Source of the DNA: Platerodrilus igneus
Taxonomy: Eukaryota; Arthropoda; Insecta; Coleoptera; Lycidae
Direction of reading: 5' to 3'
DNA length: 64,000 nucleotides
Assembly: GCA_036346225.1 (NCBI GenBank)
Contig: JARFIW010000003.1
Location: 6,545,501-6,609,500 of the forward strand
Below, piece after piece: positions 1 through 10,559 of this stretch (positions are counted from its first letter, which is position 1; every line of letters starts with the position of its first letter). The position numbers were made by a program, and so were the translations under genes. The notes below the pieces were generated by a model that saw nothing but the letters and a program-made list of their open reading frames with translations, was not told the DNA's origin and ran no database searches.

Positions 1-92
1 AATGAGGATGAAGGTTTTAACTAGGTGAGCAGCCGAGGCGGAGAGAGTAAAGAGGCGATTATCAGAAGAGAATCTACTAAGGAGAATCACAG

Positions 93-94
<2 letters not shown>

Positions 95-131
<37 letters not shown>
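95..131. repeat. (TA)n microsatellite
   Basis: About 18 uninterrupted TA dinucleotides. The repeat abuts the first recognisable codons of the Penelope-like element and may mark its truncated 5' edge. Confidence 0.95.
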
Positions 132-137
<6 letters not shown>

Positions 138-274
138 CTGTTTGAAATTCTATCGTCAAATAAAAGGTTCTCCTATGGGTTCAAACCTAAGTGCTATCAT
201 TGCTAGTAATGAACTCACTTTTAGATGCTAGTTCATGCCTTGGTGAACGCTGTTCCATTTGACAAAATCAATGA

Positions 275-721
275 CACATTATAAACTTTAACAACTATAA
301 TAATCTAACTAAATTTACTATTGAACCAGAAAAAAATAACTCTATTCTTTTTTTACACACTTTATTAATAAGGACTAACAACAAAATTATAACCGATTGC
401 TATATAAAACCTTCCAGTTCCGAACGTTATCTAAATTATCATTCATACCATCCCTTCGACATAAAAGTAAATCTCATATTACGATTTAAAAATACAATCA
501 AAAAAATGTCACACTCTTCTTTATACCAGAAAAATTTAAACATTTGTAACAGGATACTAAAAAACAATAACTATTCCAAAACATTAATTAAAAAGCTGAT
601 ATTCAATCAAAACGATTTACACGATAAAAAAATAGTAAATAACAAAACTATTAATCAAAACATAATATACAAACCTGTACAACATACAATAACTAATAAC
701 AAAATTAGTCAACGCTTTTAA
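275..721 (+). pseudogene. Penelope RT thumb and linker, open frame
   Basis: This frame is open for about 148 codons without a good start, because it is the middle of a longer ancestral protein. Its first third reads as the Penelope thumb domain. The remainder is a Lys/Asn-rich linker that normally leads into GIY-YIG. The linker continues after a +/- frameshift at about 720 (ISQRF into NINIRTARKN). Codon use is strongly A-biased. Confidence 0.7.
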
Positions 722-765
722 AAACATAAATATAAGGACAGCCAGAAAAAACATTATTACTATAA

Positions 766-1092
766 AAAAATTTATACTCAAATATCAAAGATGATACCAC
801 AATAATTTTAAAAAGAAACTTAATATATGAAATAAATTGTTTAGACTGTGATCACTCTCACATAGGGCAAACGTCACAAAGCCTAAAACAACGTATCATA
901 CAACATAAAAGCGACATTCGTCTAAAACCACAAGCATGTGCTTTAACAAACCACACCTTAAAAGACAAACATAGATTAGATTCTAAAAACCCAAAAATTT
1001 TACAATTTGAATCTAACAAAACAAAAAGAACATTTCTAGAAATGTGTTACATATACAAAAATTCGAAAAGCATAAACAAAAAAGTGACATAG
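766..1092 (+). pseudogene. GIY-YIG endonuclease domain of Penelope-like element
   Basis: This is an open stretch of 108 codons. It shows the I-Y-x-I-x-C-x-x-C approach, then HIGQT in place of the usual YIGxT, and LKQRIIQH with the conserved arginine. It ends near DNFSSIY after another frameshift at about 1080. The two cysteines (CLDC) match the CxxC insert seen in Penelope-type endonucleases. The tyrosine of YIG is replaced by histidine, which may reflect decay. Confidence 0.7.
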
Positions 1093-1191
1093 ACAACTTT
1101 AGCTCAATATACTCATATCTTTTAAATTATATACCTAAACCCCAATACAGTCACAAGTGGTTGCATAAAGATATTTATTTTTTATTTTCCT

Positions 1192-1264
1192 AAATGCGCG
1201 CGCACACACGTTCGCGCGCACGTAGGCTCGCACGCACATACGCCCGTCCGCACGCACGCACGCA
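1192..1264. repeat. Alternating purine-pyrimidine (CG/CA/CGCA) tract
   Basis: A run rich in CGCGCACA and CGCACGCA, GC-rich in an AT-rich setting. It could form Z-DNA and probably arose as a decayed microsatellite. The long minus-strand reading frame across it is a by-product of low complexity. Confidence 0.8.
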
Positions 1265-1689
1265 ATATTTACAACATGAGTGCTTATGGAATATAAAATC
1301 ACTGCTTTATAAAAATAAACATATGAAACAAACTGCCTATTTAAATTTGGAACAACCATGAATATACCTGGATTTGGACAGGAGGTTAAATTAAAAATGA
1401 AAAACATCAGGTTAGTTCACATTTTTTAAATAGTAAAGTATTTCTAAAGTCATTTGAAACAGTTTACAAAGAATAAATTCTTATACGGCATTTAAGTGAG
1501 TAATATGCTTTTTAACGAGTTATTTATATTATATAAGTATCATAGAATAAGTATTTCATTTCAATTAAGCTTAAAAACACTATACTTTGTTAGTAAATAC
1601 AAGTTCTGTATTTTGTGTAGTCTTTAATAATGCAATACATATTAATTGTAGGTCAACTTATTCGCAAGAAATAAAAAAAAAAGGATTCC

Positions 1690-2349
1690 AAGACATCTGG
1701 AGCTGGAATAGACACAATATACGTTCCTTCAATAAAATGGCTCCGATATATAGGATGGATACCTACGAAACATAACATCAATATTGACTGAAAGTGAAAG
1801 CAATTTGGTAAGCACATTGAAGTTTTTAATAAACCATTATTGTCTGCCATGGAACTGATCCCAAAGTATTCTGCATAATCATCACGACGATCCATACTGC
1901 TTCGAAATGCACGATTTGTTAGACATACCGGTAGTGGTTTTAAACCTTGAGGTGAACACTGATTTTCGTGAAGCACAACCGAAATATAAGCCCAGCTGAC
2001 GAGCATGATTAGTCAGTTAGAAGAAATAACAGAGACTACTAATGCGACCTCTACAGAAAAAGACAATCAGTTTGATGTGTTTGACAAAGACGTCGCTCTA
2101 CAACTGAAACAAATGCCCTTATTATTAGCACTACAAGCACAAGAATATATTCAACTTTTCATAAATAAACTTCGACGACAGCATCTACAAAACATAGAAA
2201 AACAAAACAGGAAATCCACACCATTGTCATATTCTTCATACAGCACTACGTCCATACATTATGATAAGCAATGTTATTATGACGATCAGCTGTCACAAGA
2301 TATAATGTTGTCACCACCATCCTTGGTAACCTCACAACTGGCCCAGTAA
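1690..2349 (+). pseudogene. MADF/BESS-like accessory protein of a PIF/Harbinger transposon, degraded
   Basis: PIF/Harbinger elements carry a DNA-binding partner (Myb/SANT or MADF type) beside the transposase. Around 1695-1790 one frame reads TSGAGIDTIYVPSIKWLRYI, which resembles the linker after the MADF domain in insect MADF-BESS proteins. Bases 2005-2349 are a clean 114-codon frame. It has an acidic start, then a BESS-like amphipathic helix (KQMPLLLALQAQEYIQLFIN and onward), then a Ser/Tyr-rich tail. The segment between 1795 and 2005 is frame-broken. It converges on the transposase remnant at 2510-2978. MADF/BESS recognition is by pattern only. Confidence 0.45.
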
Positions 2350-2509
2350 CAAACATCATCTTTCACACCAGCGGCAAAAGCATCACATCTGAGTGACTTA
2401 ATTTCCGCAGCAATGAGAAATGCTAATGTACAGTTTTTGTTTACTGTTCCAATTTTTTGAAATCAATAAATATGATTATGTTTCTTAAATTATATGTATT
2501 ATTTATTTA

Positions 2510-2978
2510 ATCTCTCATTGATGCCTTCTTTCAATGATTCATAAATAGCGTCTCCAACTTCTGTCATAAATTCTGAAATAGTTGATTTTCCCAGTCGGAA
2601 GAGATGTGTGAGTATCCTTCAACTACATCCGGTAGCAAGAAAATACATCTTGGCCTGTAGTTTTGTTATTGCGGGGATTGCACATCTTAATTTCGTATCC
2701 TATCGTTGAATTTTTGATTTGGCTTTCATTAACATAAAATTGAAACAACTTTCAGTCATTCTCAACGTTGCGAAGTATTCTTTGGGATCTTCCAATGCTA
2801 TTTCCATAATCAGAGTATTCGTAGCTCCTAACATGTGTTAGAAACTTCGATTAATCCACTTTCGTATCCATAGTTTCTTTACATTCATCACAGTAATTTT
2901 ATCCTCTACCTCTTCCAAAATAGCTATTGCTACAAGCATTATCATACGATTTACTTTTTCCGGTTGTAGCCGGTTCAT
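2510..2978 (-). pseudogene. PIF/Harbinger (ALP1-like) transposase, N-terminal part
   Basis: Read on the minus strand from the ATG at 2978-2976, the translation passes through LRMTESCFNFMLMKAKSKIQ, then DTKLRCAIPAITKLQ, FLATG and FRLGKSTISEFMTEVGDAIY. This order (LRM...F..LL, R.AI....L, LATG, FR...ST...) is the N-terminal signature of Harbinger/ALP1 transposases. At least two stops and one frameshift interrupt it, and the catalytic DDE region is not found downstream. It is a truncated relic, convergent with the accessory frame at 2005-2349. Confidence 0.65.
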
Positions 2979-3059
2979 TTTGGATACACTTAATACACCA
3001 GTCGGCACCCATTCGCTCTACAATTTTTAAATTCGGACACTTACTTACCTTATTTTAGT

Positions 3060-5700
3060 TACTAAATTACTCGCCACTCGACTAAATTAACAGCCTAGTG
3101 CGAAGTAGCCTTTAGTTGTGATAACTTCAGTGTCTGAAACTCTTTACCCTTTTAAACCCAAGTACATATAAACATTAAATATCAAAATTTTTTATTTTGG
3201 TTCCTCTTTTCAATTATATTCTGGATAAGCATTTTTTCAAATCTGTTCGGAAAAACGAGTGAATGGAAATTATCTAAATTATCTAGTATCTAAAAGTTTC
3301 AGATTTCAAATCTGAATTAAAATATTTAGTACACAATAATACGATTGCAATGTGAAGTATGTCGCACGTTTTCGTTTTCACACTAAAGACAGACTCAATC
3401 GATACACACGAGGAACGAAATTGAATCCAAACAGATAATACATTTTGTATAGTTGTTATTTTTCAATGTAAGATTATGTTTTAGTTTGAGCTTTCTGAAA
3501 TTTTGAATCAAATGCCGCTTTCGGTACAGAACATAAAGATTAACATTGTATTCTTCTATCACTTCCAACAACTTTAAGATTCCATTAAATTCTTTTTTCA
3601 TCACTAAAAAATTTCAATTGTAATAGATCGAATGTAATATCGTTTTAGTAAGAAATGTTACTCGAGGATATTTTGAAGCAGAAAAATATTCATATCATTG
3701 TTAATTTTCATCCTAAGTGCACCCTTTAGAAATAATCCGAAATACAAAGGAATGAAAACTGGTTTTGGATTATATTGAATCTAGTTTACTTTTACTTCTT
3801 CAGAATACAATAAATGCCATTTTACAAAAGTTCGGATAAAATCATGTTTCAGAAAGAGTAGTTATATGGAAAAGAAATTGAATTGGATGTTTCAGCTACT
3901 AGATTAATTATCAAAAACCTAAAAAGCTTCGCCAAAACAATAGAAGTCTTATAAAACGAGCCCTGCAACTAAATACCATAACAACACAATACGTTACACA
4001 TTGTACACAACACAAGAAATTTCCGTTAGAAAAGACATTAGACAGAGGGGTAAAAACCAGTAACAAATAGTGGTGAGTCCATTTTGATAACCCCTTTGTT
4101 TTGTTTAATGCAGCTGACTTGGCAACTCGAGATCGCGTGAGAGTCTAAATTGCACGCAATCTAGCTCTTTTCATTTAATGCGCGCCCAAATATTGACGAA
4201 CTTCTGACCCACTTTCACACCTTTTAAAGGAGACCGTGAGCTTAGGGAGCTTTGCTGTTATTAAAAAGAACAAGTTCACCTTTTCCAGTACAAACAAGCA
4301 TTTAAATTATGATCTTGTATGCGTTACCGTCTAACGTATAATAAATTTATTTGCATCTTAAGAATGAAAAATCTTATCTTGACACTAAATCGTAACTTAC
4401 AAAATCCATCACTTCTACTTTTGACGTAATTGATGAATATGCAGAGAGTAACGTGGAGTTAATGTTCATCCCGCGCAACTCATATTAGCACATGCTTCGC
4501 ATAACGAGTTATTTTAGTAAGTATTTTTGATACCGCAGATTAAAAACAACGATAATGAATGGTGGCTCAAAAAATAGTGAGTTTTGTAACGTTCAACGTA
4601 TAAATAATGACCCTTAAATAAATTACAAGCACTAATCCAAAAATACCGACAAATTTATTTTCACACTGTGGATCACGATTAGCGTAGCTCTTTGAAACTC
4701 ATAAAACAGTACGGTTGGCTGGCAAAAGAATTAAAAATAAGCTGGCAAAAATCCGACATTTAAATAGAATGATTATAAATACAAAACTTAATTAAAACTT
4801 TGAGATAAAATTTGCAGTACAATTTCAGGAGACGCGACAATCGTAAAACGGGATTCCAACAAAGGCACACCATAATTATTATGCAAGGGATACAAAAATT
4901 GGAAATTTAGCACGCAAACTTTAAAATGCTTCCTAGTGGAACGCGAGGGTTTCGTTGTTGGATTTATACTGTAATCAATTCTAAAGCACACCAAGTACAT
5001 TTAAACTTGAAATTATTAAAGCAGTACAGGGCTATATCGATTTAGTGAGCCCTATAATGAACCTTTACAACTCCAAACATTGCCGATTTAACTCTTGTTT
5101 CATTCAGCAACATTTAATGAGAAACAATAACAAGCGTAATAACTCAAACAAATATTTGTAACAGAAATGCATTATAAAACTTTTAAGGACATATTAAATT
5201 CACTCTAAAGTCCTATTAATTTCTATTTTTTTGTGCATTAAAAATATTATTTCATACCGTAAGGCATAGTTTTTCTGTTGTAAAAATTCTAAAATCCAAA
5301 AGAAAACATTTTACATTTTTTATTACAGTGATGTAACAATGATGAAAAAATAATTTCTTGAGAAATTTGTTTCTAAATAAAACGACATCTAGAGGTATCA
5401 TTATGTTCTACGTAAACTCCTCACAATACTATTTCTCCTAGCTCCTCGCACCTTTTACTAAATTATAGACAAAATCCGGAAATAGCTGGAAATGCTAGTT
5501 TGTTGATGATTTGCCGCATGTTTTCAACAACAGTTAAATTGTCGCATTAAAATAATAAAATTCGAACTGTAATTTTTGGCAAAATTCGATCTCTAGATCC
5601 TGGATCTATCTGGCATAATTATTCATTTAATTTGCTGCTAGTGACATCTGATAGTAAAATACTGAATTTATTTATTGGTTAATTTTTCTCATTTGCCAAT
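3060..5700. other. AT-rich region, nothing identified
   Basis: Only short frames occur on either strand, and none reads as a known domain. A less AT-rich patch near 4110-4260 has no recognisable structure. Confidence 0.5.
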
Positions 5701-5705
5701 TAGCT

Positions 5706-6481
5706 GATTTGATGTAATGTTTCAAGCCTTCCTATTATGTGTTGACACAACCTAGACCGTTTATAATTATGTAACGTATTCAAGTTGTGGTCTGTCTACA
5801 TACGCAATTTTCTCAAATACCTTTTTTTCTATTATCAGTCGTGAGAGTGATACCAGTGGTACCAGACTTCTCATAATAGATCATTACTTTGTATTCTAAA
5901 TTATTGCAGTTTTATGATTAGTTTGTTTTGATTAATAATGTATAACGTTGGCGCATATGACGTCATTGTCTTGGAACGAAGAAAGTTTACACTTTAAATT
6001 ATGTCAGTGCAGGAAATGAAAAATCGTTTTTCTCTGGTTTAAGTTCATATTTCAGTAAGATAATTTTACATATGTTAGAGAAAAGTAACAAAAGGATTTG
6101 ATGTAATTTTCCAAGCCTTCCTATTATGTGTTGACACGACCTAGATCATTTATAATTGTGTATCGTATTTAAGTTGTGGTTTGTCAACATACGCAATTTT
6201 CTCAAATACCTTTCTTTCCATTATCAGTCGTACCAATGGTACCAGTGGTACCAGACTTCTCATAATAGATCATTACTTTGTATTCTAAATTATTACAGTT
6301 TTACGATTTGTTTGTTTTGGTTATTAATGTATAACGTTGGCGCATATGACATCATTTTCGTGGAACGAAGAAAGTTCACACTTTAAATTATGTCAGTGCG
6401 GAAATGAAAAATCGCCTTTCTCTGGTTTAAGTTAATGTTTCAGTAAGATAATTTTACATATTTTAGAGAAAAATAACAGAA
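5706..6481. repeat. 389-bp direct tandem duplication, two copies
   Basis: Unit 1 runs from 5706 to 6094 and unit 2 from 6095 to about 6481. Both begin GATTTGATGTAAT and end GAGAAAA(A/G)TAACA. They differ by scattered substitutions and small indels, including a short TACCAGTGG-type expansion in unit 2 near 6228-6253. No coding potential is shared between the copies. Confidence 0.9.
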
Positions 6482-9000
6482 GTAATTTCAATTTGCAGTT
6501 TTAATTTATTTGTCAGAATTCTGCCGAAGATAATCTCGAATCGTTTTATGGAGGAGGTTATTTTTTCTTGAGCACTTAGTCAAAACCATTGAAACTGATA
6601 ACATGCAAACTTAAGTAGATACAGTTTAACCTTTGAATCGTAAGTTATCCAACTGATTAGTGTGATAAGTCAATAGCGTTCGGAATTCTATTCTACCAGG
6701 TTGATAAATTTCACTTTTAGGAAAATCTGTTTCCTTTAGTAGACAATTGCATGTTGGAACAGGCATATTAATTAAGAACATCTAACTTGTAACAAAGTTC
6801 CAGAAGCTCCAGTAGGATTTGGTTAAAATGAAACTAGTCCTGGAGATAAATGATTTTAGTTTTTTCCACAAGGTATATAGAGCCAATTAGTTCTGGGGTA
6901 TATATAATAAATCTTCTGAAACTGTGTCAAAGAAAAATTTTGATATTGATGATATAATGCGTTTCTTGGAGGTGGCGTTACATTAAGGTGCTTCGGTATT
7001 GTTCAGATAAGACTTCAAGGTGTAGCTTCAATACTATCCTTAAGCAAAATATAAGAAACGGCTGAAAGACTCATAATAAGAGCTAGAATATAAGGACGCC
7101 AGGAACTGGAGCTATCAGTAACAACGAGAATTGTTCCAAGGCCTCGGATAAACCTAAAATAACCGCAATATTCTAAGCAGAACTTTAAATTCCAATAGGC
7201 TAAAATTTATTGATTTAACATTTAATTCCCCAACAAATTCCCAAAATGTAATCCCCGAAATATATAGCAAGGGAGGTTAAGCTCTCCATATTTGACAATA
7301 ATAAATTATTGAATTTAGTTATTGACACAAGTATGATTAATCAACAATAATCTTGAAGTGACATATAGCATATGTAATACAAACAAAACAAGGACACCAT
7401 AATCTGGACACGAGTCAGCATGATGAACATATAGTCCTGTAAATAACAAAATGAACAAAATAAAGCATATACGATTATTGTCACAAAATTGCAATATAGC
7501 TGGTAATTTTATTACCTATAGTATGTTACTCAATTCAAACTCGTAATCAGATTTACACAATTAAATGTATAGCAATATTTCGTAAAATGTAACACTAAAG
7601 TTATATATCTTTATAAAAATAACGAACGATCCATTAAATCTCAAAAGAAATAATAATCAATACAATTTCAATTAATAAAGGCAATCCACTGTGCAGTAAA
7701 CATGCGCATTTAATGAACGGGTAGTTAAATAGCTTAAAAACGATTGTGTTAAGTGATTCAATAAATCAACAGCTGCATGACAGCATAGAACTAGCATGCG
7801 ACCTGATTAATACACGTTCGGCGATCGTGATGAGTTCTGGAGCTTCCAAGGCTTCTTCGGGCTGACAAATAACACCAATGACCAACAAACAGCAACAACG
7901 AATTAACAGCTAGCACAACAACCAGTACTCAAAACGAAAATTATAACTAAGACTAACACCTTCAAATCATTGGCAATTAATAAAGACTACAAAATTATAC
8001 TTACCACTGAAGGCGGGTAACAAGGCAATTTGAAAAACTGATGCTTAAACAGGTAGATAATCAAATTTATCTCACAGCAGTTAGTCAGCAGTATTGATTT
8101 CAATCCGCTAAATGCGTAAATAATTTTCTTCATACCAAACCCAAAGAAGATAATTAAAATTAATTCCCAGTGGTTTCTAAAATCCGCTACATAAAGCGTT
8201 TCAATATAACAAGGTACTGCCACAAGAATGTCGTTCGTGGCGAAAGTTAACAGTAGAAAGTGTAAAAAAACTGTGCTCATCGCGAAGCTAAGTACTGATT
8301 ACATCGTAGACTAACAAATCTAACAACTTTTCTGTAAACCAGAACTGGGAATAACAATTATAGGATACGCTGCAGGTTCAAATTAGGTCAAGAGCACTGC
8401 AATTTATAAATGACGGTTCAGAAAGTTATTAACCAAAGGAGAGTGAATTGGATACTGCAAACTCAGAACACAAATCAACAATATGAAGTAGAAAAGCGAG
8501 GCGTTACAACTGTCACCTACCGTAACTGTATATTAAGGAACATTGTTTTAACTGTATAAACTTATAAACGTACCCATAGTATGTTCTTGTTGTTAGTTTA
8601 AGAATTTAGTAAATAATTTAGTTCGCCGATAACGTTTCCCATTAAGAAAAGTAATTTTTGATATATTTGGTTATTGTTTCAGAATGTTTATGTTTAAAGT
8701 ATAACTTTCTTTACCTCAATTATATTTTTTTGCAACCTCTAATGGAACGCCTAAATACGTATTTCGACTACCAAATGGTCACCATCAGTAGAAAACAGCT
8801 AACCTACAATTGTTAAATTAAACTAAAAATTATATTTTTTAAAAGAATTAACCCTAACCCTATTGGTGGGATTTACCAGTTCAGAAATCATAAAATTGAA
8901 ATATGATTATAAACATTTCTAAATAATGCTACAGTGATATAATCCCATACAAGTTATTCTATTAGATTAGTAATAAATATAGTATACTCGTCGGGTTTAT
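6482..9000. other. Mostly featureless AT-rich region
   Basis: No known domain is visible. The only weak candidate is the minus-strand frame at 7987-8280, listed separately. Confidence 0.4.
7987..8280 (-). CDS. Possible hydrophobic exon ending at a splice donor (weak)
   Basis: A 97-codon minus-strand frame starts at an ATG and is rich in hydrophobic runs (residues 3-25 and 36-50), compatible with a signal peptide or membrane segments. A strong donor-type sequence (GTAAGT) lies near 8005, inside the frame, so an exon could end there. I recognise no family. Hydrophobic frames of this length arise by chance in AT-rich DNA, so this is only a pointer. Confidence 0.15.
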   Translation of the reverse strand: MSTVFLHFLLLTFATNDILVAVPCYIETLYVADFRNHWELILIIFFGFGMKKIIYAFSGLKSILLTNCCEINLIIYLFKHQFFKLPCYPPSVVSIIL

Positions 9001-9007
9001 CTTATTC

Positions 9008-9301
9008 TTAGTAAATATTATTGGTGATCTCTGTAGGGGCATTTCGTACATTAAGGATTCTCTGTACGTGTTTGTAAATAATTAGATCTGTATCGGACTG
9101 ACTAAGGATGTATAAGATGAAGCACGTTACAGTGGTATCAAGACCGTAACATTGTTTTGCAGAGAGAAGTCCGTTAATCTGATCAGCTACAACCACGGCG
9201 AAACCGGCCATTGGCTTTTCTCTTTGTAAAACAACCAGTAATTTAATTTCATTCACTATGCTAAAACTACTTTCCGAATGCCAGACAAAATTATTTGTCA
9301 C
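9008..9301 (-). pseudogene. Unrecognised coding-like segment, copy 1
   Basis: A 97-codon minus-strand frame contains REKPMAGFAVVVADQINGLL and a following hydrophobic stretch. Its N-terminal 45 codons recur, frame-broken, at about 9598-9742 in the same orientation. This suggests a repeated protein-coding element. I cannot name the family. Confidence 0.35.
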
Positions 9302-9597
9302 TATTAAACTAGAAGCGCATTAGTATCAGTCGAGCAACCTCCCCATTAACATTAGGTGTAGTACTTTCTTAGAAAGTCCGCTAATGTTATAGTGGGTAAT
9401 GGGACATTTATTTATTTTCACCTTAGTTATCATACACTTGTTATTAAAGGTTTGTCTGGCAATGCCATCTTTACCGTCAAGTCGCCAATAGTTAGTTGTT
9501 TGCATTCAAGTATAGAGGGTGAATGGGAAATGTTTTGTGTTTATTAATACATTGTGATTCGCATATAATTCAAGAACTTTGTGGGTTATTTTCAAAG

Positions 9598-9742
9598 GGA
9601 AATCCGTCAATCTGATGAGCTGCGCCTACAGCAAAACCAGTCATTGGTTTTTCTCTCTCTAAAATAACCAACAATTTAATTTTAGTTCACTATGCTTGAA
9701 CTACTTTCCTAACACCGGACAAAATTATTTGTCATTGTCTTT
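9598..9742 (-). repeat. Second, decayed copy of the 9.2-9.3 kb segment
   Basis: On the minus strand this reads MTNNFV..ESSSSIVN, then KKPMTGFAVGAAHQI with stops. It parallels the start of the frame at 9008-9301. The spacing between copies is about 430 bp. Confidence 0.55.
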
Positions 9743-9887
9743 TTCGTTTTTTCCCCTGGTAGGTAACCTTAAGCGCGCTTCTATCAAATTGGCTAAGATT
9801 TTATCTTTCTACTAAAGTGTTAGTGTGTAGCCCGGTAGTGCCATGCACAGCATTCACATAACCCTCAATTTGATTAACTTCACACGG

Positions 9888-10166
9888 TCACTGGCTATTT
9901 CTATTGAAACAAGATCTTAAGGGTCTCTTTATTTTATTATTGCAACGTCTAATTAAATTCTTCTGGGGGAAACATGGCATGATAAGTTTGACCTTAATAC
10001 GTGGTTTGTCTAATTTCTGCATCCACTCTATAGCATTATCCCTCTGTATACACTCGGTTAACTGCACATTAGATACGTAGTCATTAAGGTCGAGATTTAA
10101 AGAAATCGAAGCTGCAATTCTTTTTATTGCATATAGCTTGTCAAAACAACTAAATACTAAATGCAT
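9888..10166 (-). pseudogene. Unrecognised coding-like frame upstream of the 9-kb repeats
   Basis: A 92-codon minus-strand frame of mixed composition, less low-complexity than chance frames here, ending in a basic tail. It lies upstream of the two repeated segments on the same strand and could belong to the same element. No domain was recognised. Confidence 0.25.
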
Positions 10167-10477
10167 CCACTATAGTAGACAATTGTGCTCCTTCCCCTGC
10201 TCCGCGACTTACGTTTTCTTAACGATTTTTCTGGAATATAATAATAGTTCATTAACAACACTAACATTTGTTTGAACTATTAGCATTAGCTTAAGTAAAA
10301 TAATAACAGATCCTTAAACACCCTGCTGACGAAAAGTATTATACCCATTCTTAATGCATAGAATAGTCTTATTATACAGGGTGTTTCCAAACCGGGAGTG
10401 GAAGTTTAAGTATCTGCAGGTAGATGGTAAATTCCGAATTAAAAAAAAACTCAACCCATGACCAAATTATAGTTGTT

Positions 10478-10520
<43 letters not shown>

Positions 10521-10553
10521 AAGAGAGAGGGAGAGGGAGAGGCAGAGGGAGAG
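10478..10553. repeat. Compound (GT)n(GA)n microsatellite
   Basis: About 12 GT dinucleotides are followed by GA repeats that decay into GAGAGGGAGAGG-type sequence. Confidence 0.95.
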
Positions 10554-10559
10554 TTGATT

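Larger units (their letters stand above)
133..1170 (+). mobile_element. Penelope-like retroelement remnant (RT plus GIY-YIG)
   Basis: Penelope-like elements encode a reverse transcriptase followed by a GIY-YIG endonuclease, and that order is seen here in three reading frames. Bases 133-231 hold an RT motif with the core QIKGSPMGSNLS. Bases 275-721 hold the RT thumb (FTIEPEKN, then SERYLNYHSYHPFDIK), which is characteristic of this class. Bases 766-1092 hold a GIY-YIG-type domain (LIYEINCLDC..., HIGQTSQSLKQR). Frame breaks lie near 232-280, 720 and 1080. Only about 20 codons separate the first RT motif from the thumb, so the palm segment with the catalytic YVDD is deleted. The copy is 5'-truncated and dead. 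The family is well supported; the exact 3' end is not. Confidence 0.8.

Noticed and set aside
25..231. 68-codon frame starting upstream of the TA repeat
   Set aside because: The N-terminal half is read through a (TA)n microsatellite. Only the last 33 codons are meaningful, as a Penelope RT fragment.
1135..1407. Cys/Arg-rich minus-strand frame
   Set aside because: It is a translation of the CG/CA low-complexity tract.
6156..6386. 76-codon frame
   Set aside because: It lies in the second unit of the tandem duplication and is not open in the first, so coding is unlikely.
8852..8870. AACCCTAACCC, telomere-like
   Set aside because: Too short, and not the insect TTAGG unit. The two TTAGG units near 42950 are equally unremarkable.
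9349..9389. 9-bp inverted repeat (TAACATTAG / CTAATGTTA)
   Set aside because: A short stem with a 23-base loop in AT-rich DNA is expected by chance.
10373..10400. ACAGGGTGTTTCCAAA-type transposon end
   Set aside because: It resembles the outer end of insect DNA transposons, but no matching inverted end or coding remnant was found nearby.
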